NCBI RefSeq assembly: GCF_002234675.1
Contig: NC_019864.2
Coordinates: 21,578,582-21,642,581, forward strand
Source: Oryzias latipes
Taxonomy: Eukaryota; Chordata; Actinopteri; Beloniformes; Adrianichthyidae
Direction: 5' to 3'
Length of the DNA stretch: 64,000 nucleotides
Notes under the pieces: generated by a model
The model's database searches: none
Told to the model about the DNA's origin: nothing
Seen by the model: the letters and a program-made list of their open reading frames with translations, nothing else
Part shown: positions 48,904 through 60,600 of the stretch, in pieces
Layout of the letters: the number at the start of each line of letters is the position of its first letter
Position numbering within the stretch: position 1 is the first letter of the stretch
Translations under genes and position numbers: made by a program

Positions 48904-49671
48904 TAGATAGAATCACATAGGGAGTCTTTGGTCATTCATTGCATCATGGGTCAGAAATATTGCACATCTTAAAAAGAGTTTAAAGTGAATGGTGGTAAAA
49001 TTTTTATCCCCAAGATAGAGCTGGTATTCCTGACCAACTTCTCCTCTTGTTTGCTGCTGCATCAACAGACCACTGCATAAAAGATGGCTGAAGCCCCAAC
49101 AGAGTTCTAAAAGGACTCTAGAAATGGTCCCTGCACTCCAAAAGTCCCCAGTCTCCTCAGCAGAAAAAGTCTCCTCTGTCGTTTTATTTAACAGTGAGTG
49201 CATCCTGTATTAAGCAAGCAGACAAGCCTTGAAATCTTCATAAGTATCCAAATTAACACCATGCTGGCTCCTGATATTTTAAACCTGTAGCACCAGGTTC
49301 AGAAGGGGGCTGGGATGAACAAAAATGTAAATAATGGATAATGTTTCAGAAAGCACCTCAGTAATTTCAGATTACACTATCTTTTTTTCAAAGTATATAA
49401 ACTCAGTGATTTGGGTATTATTTTTTCACTCAAGTCAAATTTATCACCTCACTGCATTTGAAAACAAATATGCTTTGCTGTTTTTCTAAAACAAATAAAA
49501 AGTCAAATACTCAGATGATCATAAAGTACAAATCATCTCAGCTCCAAATCAGTTTATTGTGATTTTATTTGCTCTTTTTAAGATCCACTTCAGTAACCAA
49601 AATGTTAGTGTAAGAATTTTAAGATTTCAGAGATGACATTCCAGCAGAACCAGATTTAGTGAGGTATTCAC

Positions 49672-49805
<134 letters not shown>

Positions 49806-50166
49806 TTTCCTCAATCAATGATTTGTGAAGTTGTATTTTTTGCACACAAATTATCATTTTGTGGTCACAATGCAAACTAAAAAAAAGCAAACAAATAAAT
49901 TGTCAGATTTTTTTTACTTCATGGGTTTGATGACTCAGCTTTTTGTATTTTTTAGGTGATTTTAGTATTTGTACCTGCACGTTTTCACAAGAAATACATA
50001 GAAGACAGACGTATTTCTTTTGCAAACAAAAATGGACTGTAGGGGGTAATCACTAAAGAGACTTTTATTCTCATGAAGATAGATTATGTCAAAAACCATC
50101 AAAGGCTGCCCATTTGCTAACATGACTTTGACAATAAACTATAGTCCATCTCAAAAATTATATACC

Positions 50167-50286
<120 letters not shown>

Positions 50287-50960
50287 CTTCCTCAATCAAT
50301 GATTTGTGATGTTGTATTTTGTGCACACAAATTATCATTCCGTGGTCACAAATTAGTATTTTGTGGCCAGAAATTAGCATTCTGTGCACACAATTTGCTA
50401 TTTGTGATCACAAATACAATTGTGTGTGCACAAATGAAAATTTTGTACTGACCAAATAGCATTTTGTGCACAAAAAGCTAATTTGTGCACAGAACCAGAA
50501 TTTAGCAATTTTGTGTGCACAAATTAGTGTTTTATGGCCACAAATTGTGGCCATAAAATTGTGTTTATGGCCACTAAAAATGTGCATTAATTGTCCAAAA
50601 ATTAGAATTCTGTACCCACCAATTAGCATTTTGTTTATGACAAACTAGGATTTTGTGGCCAAAAATATTTGTGCATAAATGAGCCCCTCCATTTTGGGTG
50701 CACAAATGAGCATTTTGTGTGCACAAAATAGCTTTTCATGTACACAAATGAGTATTTATGTTGTACCCAGAAGTTAGCATTTACTGGTGATAAATGAGCA
50801 TTTATAATTATCAATTTTGTATTTTGTTTAGAAATTACTTTTCGTGACCATAAAAGACCAATTTATGCTAATTTGTTCACAAAAAAGTTCAATTTTGTAT
50901 TCAAAAAACGCTAATTTGTTCATATAAAATTCTAATTTGTGTGCACAGATTGTTAATTTG
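50287..50960. repeat. Degenerate tandem array with TTTGTGCACAAA-like core
   Basis: More than twenty loosely spaced variants of TTTGTG(C/G)(A/C)CACAAA, alternating with TTAGCATT/TTATCATT, at roughly 20-30 bp spacing. Near-palindrome TTTTATGGCCACAA/TTGTGGCCATAAAA lies at 50530-50558. A first piece of the same sequence is at 49806-49870, beyond the first (TA)n tract. Confidence 0.75.
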
Positions 50961-51065
50961 AAGGAATAATAATAATAATAATAAGCTTTATTTGTATAGC
51001 ACCTTTCAAGATATAGAATCACAAAGTGCTACAGTAAACATAAAGTCAAGAAACACACGATATAA
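50961..51065 (+). repeat. Fish repeat tail with (AAT)n
   Basis: An (AATA/ATA) run followed by AGCTTTATTTGTATAGCACC and AATCACAAAGTGCTACAGTA, a phrase pair common at the end of fish interspersed repeats. Confidence 0.5.
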
Positions 51066-51299
51066 TACACATAGGAACATTTTTTTGGTTTGTTTTTTGA
51101 ATTTCTTGTCCAGGGCTCCGTACAAAGTTTATGTCAACACATGAAAAAATACTCTTGTGAGAAAATATGAGCAGAAGCTTTTTGGACAGATGAGCATCAG
51201 AGCTGCTGTTTTCAGACTGTCCGCACAGCTTGCGTTAACTAAAGCAGTATAGAAAGCTGTCATTGAGGGGAGTTTGCTCTCAGCCCTGACAGCAGTCTC

Positions 51300-51608
51300 C
51301 ACCCCCTCAAGTGGATGCGAAGAAGAGCCCGATTCGCACTGACATACAGGAAGAACTTTAACAAGTCTTTCAAAACAGGGAAACGACGCCGTTTGACAAA
51401 GCGCCTGCAGCTCATGCGCACCTCTTTTCGCCGTCGCTTTGCGCACCTATATTTACATATATATATATATATATATATAAACCCCAAAGTGTCGGGATGC
51501 GTGTTCTACAGACTGCGCAGTAACGCGTGGATTTCCTCGGGGCAGGCAGAGGAATACCCTTTTCTCTCCTAAATGGGAAAACCGAAAAAAGCTTCTTTTC
51601 GGTGAAGA
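51300..51608 (+). promoter_or_regulatory. itpr2: itpr2 promoter and 5'UTR region
   Basis: CG-containing segment (CGACGCCG, CGCCGTCGC, ACGCGTGG) ending at the itpr2 start codon, with a short (TA)n run at about 51458-51478. The transcription start is not determinable here. Confidence 0.45.
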
Positions 51609-54600
51609 ATGGCAGAGCGCAAGTCCAGTTTCCTTCACATTGGAGACATTGTGTCTCTTTACGCGGAAGGCTCGGTGAACGGCTTCATCAGTACTTTGGG
51701 GTATGTATGTGCTACTTCCACTCGCTCTGTCTCACTTTGAACCCTTCGTGTCGGCCCCCACCAGGTGTCCGTCCTGCAGACTTTCACTTGACTTCTTCAC
51801 CATATCCTCAGAGCAGCACCGTGCTGCTTTTGACGGCCAACCCGGGCCCGTCGGCGCGCAAACCGCTGCGTCTCAGGAAACTCTTTACGCAAATGCTACA
51901 GGAATGCAAAGCAGCGTATCACCCAGGTGCACACGTGAAAACGGATATGTGGTTCCCAACGCGGAGTTCTCAGAGAAAACCCCAGGAGATGCGTACAAAT
52001 TCAACCAAAATGAAAGTCCTAAAGTTCCCCCAAACTCAGTTTGACTCGATTATCCAACGTTTAAAGGAAGTGCTCTGAAACCGGTCGTGCTATTTTGCCA
52101 TGATGATGCAATGTAACAGGTCCAGACTAGATCTGAGATACTGTAGAGCCACTTTAAATTCTCCACATTACCACCATATGTCTCCCTGACCTCAGGTGGT
52201 TGTTGACACCCCCTAAGGCAGAAGAACCTTCCAGTGGCTCTTGCCATCAATGAGCCAGGTCAGGGGTCATAGAGTGAAGAAAAGCCCAGCTCTTGCAGAA
52301 TCTGCTGATCTGTTTGTGGTAACAGCCATTCTTAAACGGCCCTTCTTTTTGCCCAGATTTCCCTCTCTAAGCGGGCATATCAGAATGTTTTACTTCAGGC
52401 TGTTCCTCCTGAGCGAAAAGCCTCATTGCCCGGGGAAATGCCCCAGTGGTTCTGCATGCAATCTGGCCCCTGATCGTGCTGGACTGGCCCTGAGGAATGA
52501 GTCTGCTCCACCCACCGTCTCTCCCCCACCTCTTCTCTTTCTCTTTCATTCCTTCCTCTTCTTCAAATCCTCACTACAGTACAAGCAGTACCTCTGCATA
52601 TGGAGCCATTTAGAGTTTCTTATCTCACAATTTGTATTTTGTGTGCAACAATACCTCCGTGCTCGTAACATGCTGTGGACGCAGCTCAGATTTTACTGAA
52701 TCATTCACTCTGTGCAAAAGCTTAAGAAAAGCCAACCTGTTGTATTTTTAAAACGTGTGAATGTTCACAACTCCTGCTGTTGTTGAGCAAGAGATTTTAA
52801 GACCCACTCCTATGGAAAATCCTGTTTGTGCTGTTTTCAACATGTTCTTGTAGCGTTTTCTTTCTAGTAACAGGGGAAAGTAAGCTTACAATTGCATTTC
52901 TGAGTATTTCTTTAATCAAATCGTTGAGAATCAGGTGCAAAAGAAAAAAATACTGTTTGAAAAAAGTTTTAGGTGTGACCTAGATTTTACTCCGCTCCAT
53001 TCTGATGCATCCATTTGCAGACAAATGGATAGTTCTTGGTTTTCCTTGTCTGGCTCAAAAGGGTATGGCTGAAAATCTCTAAAATTTCTTACCATTTTTG
53101 TTATGTTAGGTTGTGAAGGGCTGTAAACTACTAAGGACAGCATGTAAACAAAGGGATGATGGGAAATGAGGGAAGGCTTACGCTGCGTCAACAATCCCGC
53201 CCGCAAACTCAGAGGCAAATTTCTATTGAACTCCTGCCTCAGCAGAAACTATGACCCAGAAAATGACTGTTTTAAAAAAATATTTTAGCTGAAAAATGCC
53301 TAATTATAATTAAAAGACCAGAGCACATTGAAAATAGATTAAAGATGATCTAAATGGGACTATAGGAGTTTGACAACAGCCTTAAAAAGGCTTTCTGAGC
53401 TGCAGGCGCTAGGATCACCTTGTAACCCAGGCTGCACAAGGCTGTCCATTCCCATGTTTACTCAGCACCACACTAAAGTTCCTGCTACAGCCAGGGGGGT
53501 ATTCCAGAAAGCATGTTTTAACTACCCTGACTTCAGTCCTGAACTCTGGCTGAAATGCGCCTGAACTTGCTTACTCTGGGTATTTCGGTTCCAAAAGACC
53601 GGATATGAGTTAGCGTAATTATGCTCGACTTGGTAACCCTGGGTTAATGCGCGTGCACAGCAGGCACATAAAGACATTCTCAATAGATCACTGATTTCCG
53701 GACTCCCCATGGAACGCTATACTTCAGTGAGACGGAGTCGGAAATTTTAATGACGGCCCATCAAAAAAGTAATACGGCTGCATCACCAAAAAGAGTTTCT
53801 GCTTGGAGAAAAAGAACGGACAAAACAAGTAATTGAGTTACATTTATTCAACTTAATTTCTTATGTCTATGCAACTCAATAATTGTTTATACAACTCAAA
53901 TTCGACATGTTTATCTAATTAAATGTCATTTTACTCCAATTCAATTAAGTGTTTTTCCATCTTAACTTATTGTACTTCTTGAACTCTTATATGTCTAAGA
54001 TTGAGGGCACAGTTATTCTCATTTTTATATCGTTAAAATAAATGATGCAATGTGGATTTGCAATAAATGACATGACTCTGATTCTAACTTAAATTCTTGC
54101 AATATAACAGTGTACTAGTGGTGCTAAATAAACTCATCACCCTCTCCTTCCCTCTCACTCATGGTGCAAAAAGAATTAAACAATTCCGTCAACATGCAAA
54201 GGTATCCCACAATTCTTTGCGCAAATTTGAATGAAAGTAAAATATATGTCTGATAACTACGTGTTATTTTTAAGTTGACTGAACTCAAAAAAATTATTCA
54301 TCATAACTGAAGCAAATAATCAAGTTAGATTCATGTAAAAAAGTTTATCTATCCAACATCCATATGTGGTCTTTTCACCCTCTCACGGTGGAAAAAGTAT
54401 TATCTGAGCTTCTTCATCCACTAAATCATCTTCAAATGGACACACCATGCTGCTTCACCTCTCTGAAAACAAACTAACTTTCAACTAAACCTGCTCCAGA
54501 CCAGGTTATGTTCAGAGCATGAGTTGCTATGGCAACTTGACATACCCTGAAACATACCTCAATTTTTGGAACTGAAAGCTGAGGTTATCTGCTTCCTTAG

Positions 54601-57600
54601 CCAAAAACTTGCAGAGGTAACGCGGATAACCTGCTTTCCGGAAAACCCCCCTGATGCTGGTTCAAGTCAACAACTTGTTGCTCTTTTGAAAAAAAAAAAA
54701 AAATCAAAATACCCCAAAAAAGAACATTGTTAGTCATTTCGTAATATTTACTCTAATATTCACTCAAACTATTTGAGGAGGTGTGTTTGACTCAGCAATG
54801 GAAAGTAATAAACTCAGATGATGAAGTGACTCTTTTGTCACTTTCATTTTTCTAACGGAAGGATCTGTCGCTCTGTGTTTGCTGTTGTGTTGTTTCGTCA
54901 GTCCACTCAGCAGCAGCAGCTATTATTAGCTTTTGTGTGTGTTTGTGTCCAGCCTGGCACATTTATCTGTGGTTCATGTTTAACTTGGTTACAGAGTGTT
55001 GGGTGCTGTCGAAGCCTCCCTGCAGATTTGTTGGAACTTATTTATGAGCTGCCGACTTTTCCAGATCACCTTCCTGTTCAGCCACTTAGCACTTGGTGAA
55101 GCTTCCTGTTTGGGTTTTTCAGTTAGATGTGGCCTCGATTCTGACGTGCGGGGAATTAATAATAAAAAACTGACGAAGGATGCTGCGTAAATAAAAGGAA
55201 ACAGTAAAAATTACGCTGGTATTATTAAATGGGGCCAGCTGTTTATTGTAAACAAAAATCCATAATGGTGATCTCTATAATGCCCATTTAAAACGGGAGA
55301 TGTTTAGCTTAAAGTGTTTTCTCTGACTTCTTTAAAAATGACCTTTTAGGTAAATTGAAAGTTTAATTTCCTCCACTGCTTTTCCAACAGGTAGGATTTG
55401 ACGTTTAAATACTTTAAAGTTTTGAAAGTCAGCTTTTCTACTAAATGGGAGATTGGATCCTTAATAATAAAATGTGGAGTCTTTGCTAAAACACCAACTA
55501 AAAGAGGATTTGTTTTTGTTTTTCATTTTCAAACAACATCCATCCACCTGCAATTGCAAGCATTTAATTCTGTAATTAAAAAAAATCTGCTTTTTCTATC
55601 CATCTAAAAATGCTAACTTTTAGATTTTGATGAAAGCTTGTTGATCTCTAAGAAAGATTTTTTCTGCATTTGTTTATTCATTTTCCAAATTGCTTAAATT
55701 CTGTTTATAGATTCCCTTTTAAAGGCCATATGAAAATGCTGACTTTTGAATATGCTATTTTATTGCTATAGTCCCTTTTATAAAGCCAGAGCTGAATATA
55801 TAGTGTTTAAGAAAAGTTATTTATGTTTCTTCCCATTTAGGTTAAATTATTTTAACATCTGCAGTCAAATATGGAAAAAAATACAGCTGACTCAGTTAAC
55901 ATCCTAGATATTAGTCATAATTCTCAGTCGTTATTACCCAACATGATTTAACTCTCACTGACTTAAATAAAAGTAATTTTTATTCATTTTATTCCTTTTG
56001 TTTTTGTCATGGCCTTAGCTTTGGGAATGGGCTATCCTGTGTGTGTGTGGGTGTTATTCAATGAATTTATGAAAATGGAAAAACCGGTTTGTTTGGGTGT
56101 TTTGTATTGGGCCCATTTTAATTCAGCTGATTTATTTATTTATTTAGGTTTATGGTCTTTTTCACCTTATTAACCTCTTTTTAAAATTGTTTCCCAGACT
56201 TTCTGAAACGGGAAAGAAGGTGGGACAAATATGCATGCTGGAAACTTGAATATGCCCAGTAAGGCTGCTGAGCATTACGCAAGATGTCAATCAAAAATAA
56301 AACACACACAACCCCATTTGAGTCAAATTTTGATCTTTTAAAAAGTTTTCATATTAGAGTTCTCATGGATTTATCTAATGGAGAAATCTAATTAAAACAA
56401 CTCACCTAGTTGCTACCTCATGAACTGATGTGGTTCCAGTTACTTCCCTCTTTTTTTTTTTTTTTTTAAACTTGAACTTATATTTTTTCACCCTGCTGTA
56501 ACTCGCCTGTTGGTGCTAATATGAAGCACCTTCCTACACGAACTTCCCCCTTCACATCTACTACCCCTCCAGTACTGTTGTTCTCTGACAACAAATGGCA
56601 ACTGATGGTTCATGCATCACGTAGCAAAAGATGACAATCAGAATCCTTCAGCTCTATAATCTTGATGGTAGCATATGTTGTCTAGCTTTACACGCTCAGC
56701 TGCTTTACTCCAACTTCTAAAGTTCTGTTTGTATATAACTGGTTATGTTAAAGTTGATTTTTATTTTATTTCATAGAGATTGTGGAGGGTCATCAGGGTA
56801 GAATGGTTAGGACAAAGGTAGCCAAGCATTGAGAACACGCAGAAGGTGTCTGGATATCCAAGGAGGAGAATGCAAGTGTGAGCATACAGTTCTCCACCAT
56901 CTTCTCGCTCAGCACTGAGTGCCTCCTGAGGAACGCCTATATTTGCACCATCCTACAGAAGGGTGGACTTTTAGGAATGCTGGGCTGTCTGGAGCATACA
57001 GGGGCGGTCATACAGCTGATCGGGGAGGTGGGAGAATTGGCAGTCCTCTGGCTCAACCTCGCCAACGCCTTTGGATCCATTCCACACTCCTTTTGACGAC
57101 ATACCATATCCCAAAGAAGATTATTGAACTCATATGAGACTAATATAACAGCTTAAAAATTAACCTCTTGGACAACTACATGTGCGTGGCATTTCCTGGA
57201 CATGATCACTGGTTGCACCATGGCAGTGACAACGTTTGACCTACTTATGAACATTTTTGTCAAGGCAACAAAGGTGGAGGGCAGGAGCACTCTGTCCAGA
57301 TCCAGCATTCATCAGCTGCTGATCCAAGCCTCCTTGCAAGGACGTTCAAGCCAGACTAGACTGTTTCTCAGAACCAGAGAGAAGTGCGTGAAGAGTCTGG
57401 GAGAGATTTATGACCCTGAAGGGCAAAATAGGAGAATTTAAGGCTGTGGATCAGGGGGTACCTAGAAAGAGGAGCCACTAAAAAGAAATCAGCAAGGCTG
57501 CTGAAAAACTTGATGGCTGTGGTTTATGAGGTGACATGGATGGGTGTCTGAAGATCAGTAAACCAAAACACCAGTTGACCCTTCACTGAGGATGCGTCCA

Positions 57601-60600
57601 AGCAGAAATAAAAAAAATATCTTTAAAAACTTAAAGTTAAATTAGTTTTAAATATATATTTGAAAAAAAAAATTATTGGGTATCAAATTATGAACTTGCG
57701 AATATGTTTGTTATAGTATTTCAGCAGCCCTTTTAAATAGTTCTTGACATTTTATGCAGCTGAGGAACACAGTTAACAGTGAGTCTATATTTGCATCGAT
57801 CCACCTCATTTGTGAGTCGCTGTGGATTAAAGTGTCTGCAAATAATTAAATGTAAATCTAATGTTACCGCCCGATATCGTTTTAAGCAACTAGCAAACAA
57901 AAACCTAAAACATGCGAAAGAAGAAGGTCGTTAAATGGTGCCCTCTCTAGGCTTTCTAATCATCTTTAAACAGAAACCACATGGTTTCCTCTTTGGGTTG
58001 CAACCACACCAAGCCTTCTACTGAGGCCACTCTTCCATCACCACTCTTAAAGTATGACATCATCACGAGTTCTGCTTTTCTGCTGTATTTTCTTTCTTGT
58101 AAACAAACTTCCAAGCCTGAGCAGTTCTCCCGGCTAAAGTGCTAAAGTGTCAGAGCTGCATTTGAGATGTTGAGTCTGGCAGCAGATGCTGGCAGAGCTC
58201 TCAGCAGACGGATGTGAGATGAAACGGAGACTCTCGCATTGAAAACACATCAGGGGGAGAGCAAGGGATGCACCATTCCACATATTCAAATGGTTTTAAA
58301 GTCAAATAAGAATCACGTATTTGCATGTCGATGTGGAGCCTCTGACCAGTTTGTCAACCACAAATGTCTGTTTTTAAAGCCATAAAATAATAAAGGCATA
58401 TGTTCATTGATTTTTTTATTTTCCCTTTTACCTCTGCAGACTCGTTGATGACAGATGTGTGCTTCAACCCGATGCTGGAGACCTCGCCAATCCACCCAAA
58501 AAGTTCAGAGGTGTGCAAGTTACGCTGGTGTACCAACACAGACCGACAGTTGGTTTTGTTTTACAGAACATTGTTGCTTTGGAGAGAAATGTTCCGCTTT
58601 GTTAGATTACAGTTGCTTTTTACCCAACTGACTTTCATGAGTTTGACTTGCGTCTCCTCTTCTGCAGATTGCCTCTTCAAGGTATGTCCTATGAACAGAT
58701 ACTCAGCCCAGAAACAATTCTGGAAAGCCAAACAAGGAAAACAAGGAAACAACAACACACAAGGAGACCTGTTTAAAAAGTTGCAGGTACAATTTTCGTG
58801 TGATATAAGCTTACAGTCCACACCTCAATTTCAGTTGAAAGCTTTATCTGGGTTCTGTTTTCTTACCCAGCATGCAGCAGAGCTGGAACAGAAGCAGAAT
58901 GAGACTGAGAACAAGAAGGTCCTCGGAGACGTTGTCAAGTACAGTAATGTCATCCAGGTAGAGCTCACTTTACTTTTGGTATCAGGTTACACGCAGTATG
59001 AATGAACAGTGTGGTTCTAATGTTCCTGTTTCGCCAGGTTTGACTCTGTGTCATTCAATACGAATGCGCCGAGGCTGCAAAATCTGATACATTTCTTTTA
59101 AATATCTGGCTGTTAACTTGAGGACACTTAAGCTACAACTATATTTACCAAATGTAGACTGAATGTTTAGGGTGCCTAACCCTTTCAAACATAGTTTAGA
59201 ATTTTTCCAATCTTTCAGATGCTCAGTTTTAGATTTCTTTCTTTAGGATAAAGGTCTGGAATAGCTTTAAAATAATCAGATTCATTTGTTAATGCTAGTT
59301 TGATACACGTTAAAGAGATATAAATATAAAAAGACTATCACCCTAAAAACCCACTCATGTTTTTAACATGTTCTTGTGGAATTTTTCTGATGGTGGAGGA
59401 CATATTAAAAAGAAAATAGGCTGAAAATTGCATTTCTGTGTATTTCTTCATTCAAATTGTTGTGAATCAGGCGCAGACAAAAGAAAATGCTGCTGGAAAA
59501 AGTTTGTAGCTACAATAGCGAGCCTCAAGCTCCTTACTCCGCTCCGTTCTGATGCATCCACTTGCAGACGACTAGATTTTTTCGTCTGAGCTGTAATCTG
59601 GCTCCAAACTGTCGGGCTGCAAAGCTCCAATATTCCTCACCTTTTTTAATGCAGCATTAATGTTAGATTGAGAGTGTTCGGGGCTGTGAGCTACCAGGAG
59701 AGAGTGCAAACATATGGGTGATGGGAAGAGGGGGGAGGCTTATTCTTCACCACCGGCCCTGCCCACAACTCAGAGAGGAATTTTTAATAAATTACTGCCG
59801 CTCTGCAGAAACTATGTCCCAGAAAACGACAATTAAAAAAAAAAGTTTGCCTAAAAATGGCATGATCATGATTTGTATCATTCTAAGCTTTTATTTTTAA
59901 GAAAAAAGGGAATCCTCACATTTATTTGTAATAAATAATTGTCTCTTCTCTCTTTTTTTAATAGCTTCTTCACATAAAAAGTAACAAGTACTTGACTGTG
60001 AACAAGCGTCTCCCTGCGTTGCTCGAGAAAAATGCCATGCGCGTCTCCTTGGACCCTGCTGGGAATGAAGGTTCCTGGTTCTACATCCAGCCCTTCTGGA
60101 AGCTGCGCAGTGAAGGAGACAATGTAGGTTTCCCTTCCTTCCTTTCTCCAAACATCAAATATGGGGATTCCTGTCCACCTACATTCAGGTCGTTGGTTTC
60201 CCTGTTCTAGTGACATTTCTGATTTTGTCCTTTTTCTTTTGGCTTTAGCATCCTATGATTGAAGGTATAGCTCATGATTGTGCATGCAGTGAAGATCAGC
60301 AAAAAACACTGGGGGGGAAGCATGGATGCAGCACCTCTCTTAAATAAATGCATGTGTCCTTTGAGAATTTGTCTTTTGAATGGAGCTCTCGACACCGCAT
60401 TGGAAGGCGTTTTGTGCAGCCGCAGCGTGCCTGAGTGCGGCTGCCCAAAGAGCTGACCTTGAACAATCTGCTACATCTTGTGTTGGACAGCATGTCTACT
60501 CTAAGCAGCACCACAACAACAGGAGCCTCACTTTTTTTTGTCACCGTACGGTTGTGTGCTGCATTCATATCCTCCGAGATATGAGTGTTTGTTTGCTGTG

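Larger units (their letters stand above)
51701..58439 (+). other. itpr2: itpr2 intron 1
   Basis: The 6.7-kb intron separates the start exon from the exon encoding [20 protein letters not shown]. It contains MITE 52797-53360, Harbinger-like element 53494-54651 and LINE remnant 56870-57450. No supported gene of another type was found. Confidence 0.8.

Noticed and set aside
48913-49203. 96-codon minus-strand open frame in the plekhg7-itpr2 spacer
   Set aside because: No recognisable domain, no splice support and a repeat-rich context; I could not support a gene.
50287-50960. CRISPR array
   Set aside because: Units are degenerate, spacing is irregular, and the context is a vertebrate chromosome.
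51129-51446. 105-codon minus-strand frame upstream of itpr2
   Set aside because: It overlaps the probable itpr2 promoter/5'UTR and has no recognisable similarity.
58400-59005. 201-codon continuous frame across itpr2 exons 2-4
   Set aside because: Only the segments 58440-58510, 58668-58786 and 58871-58957 match IP3 receptors, and the first of these is read in another frame; the rest is intron.
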